Below, one piece after another: positions 59,583-64,000 of a stretch of DNA of 64,000 nt. The position numbers and the translations under genes are program-made. Positions within the stretch are counted from its first letter, which is position 1. The number at the start of each line of letters is the position of its first letter. The stretch is from Shumkonia mesophila. GTDB lineage: Bacteria; Pseudomonadota; Alphaproteobacteria; Rhodospirillales; Shumkoniaceae. The notes below the pieces were generated by a model, which was given only the letters and a program-made list of their open reading frames with translations, was not told the origin of the DNA and searched no databases. Where the stretch lies: NCBI RefSeq assembly GCF_026163695.1, contig NZ_JAOTID010000002.1, forward strand, positions 603,613 to 667,612. Direction: 5' to 3'.

Positions 59583-60194
59583 CTACTCGTTGCGCACGGC
59601 CAGCGAGGCCTTGATCGGGAAAGTGCCGTCGGTGCCGATGAAGGTGGAGGCGAACGGCGTCATCAGCGGCCAGGCGTATTCGAGGCGATAGACCACCACT
59701 TGGCCGGGATTGCCGGGGCCGGGCGTGCCGATGTCGGAATCCCAGGCGCCGTTGCCGTTCTGATCGGTGAAGGTTTCGCCCGAGTCGTATTTCCCGTTGC
59801 CGTTGCCGTCGACGAAGTCCTCGCCGCCGACGTTGCCGAAGCTGGGATAGACCAGGACGTCGAAGTCGACCTTGGCCATGTCGACCAGGCCCAGCGTGTG
59901 CTCGCCGACGATCTGGACGATGCGTTCCATCCGGGTGAGGCCGGTTTCCACATAACCGGTGATGCCATAGCGCGAGGCGTCGCGCAGGCCGCTTTCCATG
60001 AGGACGCCGACGAACATGATCATGCCGAATTCCATGATGGCGACGACCATCATGGCGATCATCGGAAAGGCGAAGGCGAACTCCACCGCGGTTGCTCCGT
60101 CCCGCGCGCCGCCCAGGCGGGCGAGAACGCCGGCCGGGCGAAGCCGTGGGCTGGCTGGGAAGCGGGTGATCATCGGGCGGCCACTGGGGTTCAT
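59583..60194 (-). CDS. TadE-like minor pilin with EF-hand-like loops
   Basis: A 203-residue protein if it starts at ATG 60194. A TadE-type N-terminus DGATAVEFAFAFPMIAMMVV lies near residues 33-52 (cleavage after the Gly, mature Glu at position 5). The exported domain holds two EF-hand-like loops, DGNGNGKYDSGE near 129-140 and DQNGNGAWDSDI near 144-155, with Asp/Asn at positions 1, 3 and 5, Gly at 6 and Asp at 9. Calcium binding is likely. Start is ambiguous: ATG 60212 lies at the edge of a strong hairpin, ATG 60173 is a third choice. It is co-transcribed with the next TadE-like gene. Confidence 0.83.
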   Translation of the reverse strand: MNPSGRPMITRFPASPRLRPAGVLARLGGARDGATAVEFAFAFPMIAMMVVAIMEFGMIMFVGVLMESGLRDASRYGITGYVETGLTRMERIVQIVGEHTLGLVDMAKVDFDVLVYPSFGNVGGEDFVDGNGNGKYDSGETFTDQNGNGAWDSDIGTPGPGNPGQVVVYRLEYAWPLMTPFASTFIGTDGTFPIKASLAVRNE

Positions 60195-60209
60195 TCCTGG
60201 TCGGAAAGT

Positions 60210-60261
60210 CATCCGGGAAAGGCGGAACCCAGGTTCGTTTCGTTTCGCCTTTTCCCGGATG
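60210..60261 (-). promoter_or_regulatory. Long inverted repeat at the 5' end of the TadE-like gene
   Basis: CATCCGGGAAA-GGCG (60210-60224) pairs with CGCCTTTTCCCGGATG (60246-60261) with one bulged base; loop about 21 nt. In the minus-strand transcript it ends exactly at an in-frame ATG (60212). It may control translation of the minor pilins or be the terminal hairpin of an intergenic element. Confidence 0.55.
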
Positions 60262-60445
60262 TGATCGGTGAGTTGACTGACCGGGGGCAGTATGGGCCGA
60301 AATTCGGCCGCCGGCTTGTGATCCAGGTCACTCGGACGCGCTTTATTTGCCCTTGTCTTTTCAAAAGAATTTCTGTGCATTTTTCCCAAATTGGGTCATT
60401 CTGCGGCCGATATTCAGGGCTATCGGCCAATCAAGGGAGAGAAGA

Positions 60446-61294
60446 ATGAAACTGCTGCGTTACGGGCCGAAGGGCGCCGAGAAACCCGGCCTGCTGGACG
60501 ACGACGGGCGCATCCGCGACCTCTCCAACCAGGTCGCCGACATCGACGGCTCGGTGCTGGCCCCCGAGCGTCTGGCGGCGCTGGGCAAGCTCGACGCCAA
60601 GACCCTGCCGCTGGTCGAAGGCTCGCCCCGCATGGGCCCGCCGGTCGCCGGCATTGGCAAGATCATCGCCATCGGGCTCAACTATTCCGACCACGCCAAG
60701 GAATCGGGAATGGAGCTGCCGAAGGAGCCGGTGATGTTCACCAAGGCGGTGACGGCGATCAACGGCCCCAACGACCCGGTGATCATGCCCAAGGGCGCGA
60801 CCAAGACCGACTGGGAGGTCGAGCTGGCCTTCGTGATCGGCCGCAAGGCCCAGTATGTCGAGGAAGGCCACGCCCTGGATTACGTCGCCGGCTATGCGGT
60901 GATGAACGACGTCTCGGAGCGCGCCTTCCAGCTGGAACGCGGCGGCCAGTGGGTGAAGGGCAAGAGCTTCGACACCTCGGCGCCATTCGGCCCCTGGCTG
61001 GTGACCAAGGACGAGGTCGGCAATCCGCAGAAGCTCAACCTGTGGCTCGAGGTCAACGGCGTGCGCCGCCAGACCGGCAACACCGCGACGATGATCTTCG
61101 GGGTGGCCCACATCGTCAGCTACGTCAGCCATTTCATGACCCTGCTGCCGGGCGACGTCATCACCACCGGCACGCCGCCCGGCGTCGGCCTCGGCTTCAA
61201 GCCGCCGGTCTTCCTCGCCGCCGGCGATGTCATGCGCCTGGGCGTCGAGGGGCTGGGCGAGCAGCGCCAGGAGGTCAAGGCCTGGAAGGCCTGA
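60446..61294 (+). CDS. Fumarylacetoacetate hydrolase-family protein
   Basis: A 282-residue FAH-family enzyme (COG0179). The fold motif IIAIGLNYSDHAKESG near residues 73-88 is followed by the metal ligand region WEVELAFVIGRKAQYVEEGHALDYVAGY near 124-151 with the E-x-E pair, and by ERGGQWVKGKSFDTSAPFGPWLV near 165-187 and ITTGTPPGVGLGFKPP near 236-251. The family cleaves C-C bonds of fumarylpyruvate, acylpyruvates or 2,4-diketo sugar acids; the substrate is not set by sequence. ATG 60446 follows AAGGGAGAGAAGA. It may serve aromatic or sugar-acid degradation. Confidence 0.92.
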   Translation: MKLLRYGPKGAEKPGLLDDDGRIRDLSNQVADIDGSVLAPERLAALGKLDAKTLPLVEGSPRMGPPVAGIGKIIAIGLNYSDHAKESGMELPKEPVMFTKAVTAINGPNDPVIMPKGATKTDWEVELAFVIGRKAQYVEEGHALDYVAGYAVMNDVSERAFQLERGGQWVKGKSFDTSAPFGPWLVTKDEVGNPQKLNLWLEVNGVRRQTGNTATMIFGVAHIVSYVSHFMTLLPGDVITTGTPPGVGLGFKPPVFLAAGDVMRLGVEGLGEQRQEVKAWKA

Positions 61295-61322
61295 ACCCCG
61301 TCCGCACGGCGCGACGCAAACA

Positions 61323-61363
61323 GGAAACGGGCTGGGTCACGATGGGTGGCCCGGCCCGTTTCC
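61323..61363. terminator. Hairpin between convergent FAH and ferredoxin reductase genes
   Basis: GGAAACGGGC (61323-61332) pairs perfectly with GCCCGTTTCC (61354-61363), flanked by only a weak T-run. It separates two converging genes and could stop either. Confidence 0.65.
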
Positions 61364-61378
61364 TTATGCACGCCGGGT

Positions 61379-62704
61379 TCAGGAGGTCCCGCCCGCCCGG
61401 CCCTTGTCGATGAGGCCGATCATCGCCTCGACGTCGACGAACTTGCGGCGCGGCGCCCCTTCCTGGGCGGCGGCGACCTCGGCCTCGTCGATGAACTTCC
61501 AGTCCTCGAACGTCACCCAGCGCACGCCGCGCGCCCGCAGGTGTTCCTCGAAGGCGGCGCGCCCCGGTTTTGCCGGCTGGGCGATATCGGCGGCGATGTG
61601 GGCGGCCACGGCGTCGCCGTCCGGCTTGTTGCTGGAAATGACGCCGGTCGGCCCGCGCCGGGCCCAGCCGACCACGTAAAGCCCGGTCGCGACGCGGCCG
61701 TCGCTGTTGATGACGATGCCGCGCCGGATGTCCAGCGGCACCCCCTGCAGCGGCCCCATGCGATAGCCGATGGCGGCGATCACCGTGCCGCACGGGGTGT
61801 CGTAGTAGTGGCCGGTCCCCACCGCCTCGCCGTTCACCACGACGGTGCGTTGCAGGCGCAATCCTTCGACCCGTTCCTTGCCCAGGATTTCCGCCGGCAT
61901 CGAGCGGAAGCAGAAGTGCAGGCGCTTGCGCTTGCCGGTGGGGTTAAGGGCGACGAAGGAACGAAAGGTCTCGATGTTGCGCATGCGCAGCCGGCGGTCG
62001 CGATCGGACATCTCGCCGGGAATTTCGTCTGGGATCTCCTCGGGGTCGACCATCGGCGCGCAGTCGGCCAACTGGCCGATCTCGCGCAGCTCGACGTTGG
62101 TGAACTTGGCCTCGGCCGGGCCGCGCCGGCCGAAGATGCAGATGTCGGTGATCGGCGCGTTCTGGATGGCCTCGATGGCATACTCGGGAATGTCGGTCTT
62201 GGCCATTTCGTCCCTGGTCTTGCACAGCACGCGGCCGATATCCAGCGCCACGTTGCCGTTGCCGATGACGGCGACGCGCTTGTCGTCGAGCAGCGGATCG
62301 AGGTGGCGGTAGGCCGGATGGCCGTTGTACCAGCCGACGAATTCGGCGGCGCCGTAGACGCCCTTCTTGGCGCCGCCGATGAGATCGAGGCCGCGGTCCA
62401 TCGGCATGCCGATGGCCAGCACGACGGCGTCATAGAGGGAGCGCAGTTCGAGGATGGTGATGTCGCGCCCGGCCTCGACGTTGCCGTAGAAATTGACGGT
62501 TGGCTGGGCGGCGATCTCCTCGTAGGTGCGGGTGATCCGCTTGGTGTGCTGATGATCGGGGGCGACGCCGCCGCGGATCAGGCCGAACGGCGTCGGCAGG
62601 GTGTCGATCAGGTCGATCCGGCAGTCGATTCCGGACTCCAGCAAGGCCTGGGCGGCGTAGAAACCGCTCGGCCCCGTTCCCACGATGGCCACGCTGATCG
62701 TCAT
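61379..62704 (-). CDS. Ferredoxin/adrenodoxin-NADP+ reductase (FprA-like)
   Basis: A 441-residue FAD- and NADPH-binding oxidoreductase. The FAD motif VAIVGTGPSGFYAAQALLE lies near residues 5-23, PFGLIRGGVAPDHQHTK near 39-55, the NADP motif VAVIGNGNVALDIGRVL near 143-159 and VGWARRGPTGVISSNKPDG near 355-373, as in mitochondrial adrenodoxin reductase and mycobacterial FprA. It delivers electrons from NADPH to ferredoxins, possibly including the [4Fe-4S] ferredoxin elsewhere in this window. Start 62704 has a GGAGGAG site. Confidence 0.92.
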   Translation of the reverse strand: MTISVAIVGTGPSGFYAAQALLESGIDCRIDLIDTLPTPFGLIRGGVAPDHQHTKRITRTYEEIAAQPTVNFYGNVEAGRDITILELRSLYDAVVLAIGMPMDRGLDLIGGAKKGVYGAAEFVGWYNGHPAYRHLDPLLDDKRVAVIGNGNVALDIGRVLCKTRDEMAKTDIPEYAIEAIQNAPITDICIFGRRGPAEAKFTNVELREIGQLADCAPMVDPEEIPDEIPGEMSDRDRRLRMRNIETFRSFVALNPTGKRKRLHFCFRSMPAEILGKERVEGLRLQRTVVVNGEAVGTGHYYDTPCGTVIAAIGYRMGPLQGVPLDIRRGIVINSDGRVATGLYVVGWARRGPTGVISSNKPDGDAVAAHIAADIAQPAKPGRAAFEEHLRARGVRWVTFEDWKFIDEAEVAAAQEGAPRRKFVDVEAMIGLIDKGRAGGTS

Positions 62705-62942
62705 CGTCTCGGACTCCTCCCGGCGCCGGGTTCGGCCGGTACGATGCCCGCCGCCCGCGTGTTTCGAGCCTACGCACGTCGGCTTATTCTAATCTACAAT
62801 TGCCGGCGGCGCCCCCCCAAAAAGCGGCCGGGACGGCGCGACGCGGCGGGCGGCACGCGGCTGTGGTGCCGCTGCCCGAAATGGTCTAGGTTGACGCCGA
62901 CCCCACGAGGGAGGCGCCCAACAAGAAGGGATGAGGTGGACG

Positions 62943-63350
62943 ATGACGGATGGAATGGATCGGGACGAACTGATCAAATTGCTCGAACAACTGGGCGATG
63001 AAAGCGACCAGACGGTCCTGTCGGCCGCGCGGGCCATCCATGCCACGGTTGCGGCCAGCGGGCAGACCTGGGACGACCTCTTGGCCGCCCCATCGGCCGC
63101 GGTGGGCGAACCGGCGCTTTCCGACGAACGCGAGGATGCCGCCGACGACGCCCAGCCGATTGCCGCCGGGCCGCTTCCCGACAACGCCGAGTCCCTTCGC
63201 CTGATCGCCCGGCTGCTCGACTCCGCCGGCACGTCCGAGGAACTGCGGGCCGAGTTGACCGCCTACAAGGCCGACATCGAGGCCGGCGAGTTCGCCGACG
63301 ACGACCGCCGCTACCTGCGCGCGCTGTACCGCCGCCTCAAGAAGGAATAG
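62943..63350 (+). CDS. Hypothetical acidic helical protein
   Basis: About 135 residues, acidic and rich in Ala, Asp and Glu, without signal or membrane helix. The ends are predicted helical: MDRDELIKLLEQLGDESDQ near 4-22, and LRAELTAYKADIEAGEFADDDRRYLRALYRRLKKE near 101-135. The middle is a low-complexity acidic linker (EREDAADDAQ). ATG 62943 is chosen since GAGGTGG has suitable spacing; ATG 62931 lies too close to AAGGG. I do not recognise the family. It stands alone and converges with the YbaK-like gene. Confidence 0.6.
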   Translation: MTDGMDRDELIKLLEQLGDESDQTVLSAARAIHATVAASGQTWDDLLAAPSAAVGEPALSDEREDAADDAQPIAAGPLPDNAESLRLIARLLDSAGTSEELRAELTAYKADIEAGEFADDDRRYLRALYRRLKKE

Positions 63351-63373
63351 GGCCGGACCCCGGCCCCCTTTCC

Positions 63374-63844
63374 TTACGTGTGGTGGCTGAAGCGAGCCCG
63401 CTGGGCGTCGCGCATCAGGGCCGCGAAGGCTTCCGACGAGACGTGGACCAGCGACTGGTGGTCGCCGCCCTCGAAATAGATGTCGCCTTCGTCGAACAGC
63501 GCCTCGTCGATCACCACCGGCAGGTCGTAGGCGGCCCCCAGCGGCGGATCGGCCCCCAGCGCGCAGTCGTCGAACAGGCGCGCCGTTTCGGCCTCCGTCG
63601 CCAGGGTCAGGCGGCGATTGAGGAACTGCCCCAGGGTGTCCAACTCGACCCGATGGGTGCTGGGAACGACCCCCATGACGTAACGGTCGCCGTCGTGCAG
63701 GACCACCGTCTTCGTCACCTGGTTGCCGGAAACATGCGACGCCTGCGCCGTGCGGCTGGCCGACTCGGTTCGCTGGTGGGCAATGACCTCGTATTTGACG
63801 CCGGTTTCGGCGAGTGTTTTGTCGATTTTTTTGGCAATCGCCAT
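63374..63844 (-). CDS. YbaK/ProX-type aminoacyl-tRNA deacylase-like protein
   Basis: A 156-residue YbaK/EbsC-domain protein. The family blocks are VTKTVVLHDGDRYVMGVVPSTHRVELDTLGQFLNRR near residues 43-78 (the conserved Lys of the deacylase site is in TKTVV), followed by LGADPPLGAAYDLPVVIDEALFDEGDIYFEGGDH near 97-130. Such proteins hydrolyse mischarged tRNAs in trans. It has an AGGAGG-type site before ATG 63844. The C-terminal end is a few residues longer than in the minimal family core. Confidence 0.85.
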   Translation of the reverse strand: MAIAKKIDKTLAETGVKYEVIAHQRTESASRTAQASHVSGNQVTKTVVLHDGDRYVMGVVPSTHRVELDTLGQFLNRRLTLATEAETARLFDDCALGADPPLGAAYDLPVVIDEALFDEGDIYFEGGDHQSLVHVSSEAFAALMRDAQRARFSHHT

Positions 63845-64000
63845 GGCTTACCTCCTTCTCGCGTTGGAGGCGGCGGAGCCGCAGGCTCGATGCTGTCGGT
63901 TTCCCGAACGTGGCCGGTCCTCATGGGACCCGGCTTCGGCGGCCACGTCCTTCCGGCGGGGCGCCCGGCCGATCCTCGAATCGGGCGACCGCGCCCCACC
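63845..64000. other. Right-hand end, no gene assigned
   Basis: The stretch contains the ribosome-binding site of the YbaK-like gene (GAAGGAGG on the minus strand near 63846-63853) and GC-rich sequence running out of the window. No convincing coding sequence or RNA gene was seen. Confidence 0.4.

Overview
The window is GC-rich DNA (mostly third-position G/C, with a few short AT-rich control regions) and looks like the chromosome of an alphaproteobacterium, most likely a Rhodospirillales member. The evidence is a complete Tad/Cpa pilus locus, an LdtR-type MarR regulator, KdsC and GmhB-like LPS/Kdo phosphatases, several branched-chain-amino-acid-type (Liv) ABC transporters, and intergenic palindromic repeats of the kind common in that class. 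No tRNA, rRNA, CRISPR array, prophage or intact insertion sequence was seen. The taxonomic call is inference.

Layout. 1-2640: a TPP riboswitch directly abutting a thiZ-thiX-thiY-like thiamine-precursor ABC transporter, closed by a hairpin terminator. 2894-10283: a nine-gene cation/proton antiporter operon with gene order E-F-G-(A'/B fusion)-C-D-D2-small-D3. This is the order of archaeal Mbh-type antiporter modules rather than canonical mrpABCDEFG, and it has three NuoL/M/N-like channel subunits but no full-length MrpA. 10461-14952: mixed small genes (SocA/DUF4065, alpha/beta hydrolase, Mut7-C, GNAT, DUF305). 14963-23084: a reverse-strand livHMGF cluster with two tandem near-duplicate substrate-binding proteins, kdsC at its end and a divergent phenylacetate-CoA-ligase-like gene. 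23293-28816: ferredoxin, radical SAM plus MBL-fold pair, M20 amidohydrolase, alanine dehydrogenase. 28898-34216: an AfuABC-like ABC transporter divergent from an inositol-monophosphatase-family gene.

34217-39700 is the accessory part. Repeat families (CT/GA-rich hairpins, 'cacagag' palindromes, CGTCAT...ATGACG double hairpins) surround a DUF559 nuclease-like gene, an SDR, a surface-antigen-like protein, a DUF2214 membrane protein with a frameshifted remnant copy 2 kb away, and a MarR regulator whose probable operator (GTGTATATGCAC) occurs both in front of itself and in front of the neighbouring membrane-protein gene. 39727-44476: a second Liv-type transporter whose two permeases are fused in one protein. 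44797-47182: SMR efflux, MscS channel, GmhB-like phosphatase lacking the zinc ligands, LdtR-type regulator.

47356-60212 is the Tad (Flp) pilus system: tadD (+), then on the reverse strand flp-cpaA-cpaB-cpaC-cpaD-cpaE/tadZ-tadA-tadB-tadC, a divergent vWA TadG-like gene with a CRP-like site between, and two TadE-like minor pilins, one of which carries two EF-hand-like loops. 60446-63844: FAH-family hydrolase, ferredoxin-NADP reductase, a small hypothetical and a YbaK-type deacylase.

The candidates most worth follow-up are the Mbh-ordered three-channel antiporter with its unexplained small membrane subunit, the MarR operator pair, the calcium-loop minor pilin, the direct repeats flanking the DUF559 gene and the DUF2214 remnant. 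I saw no multi-gene system that I can claim is wholly new.
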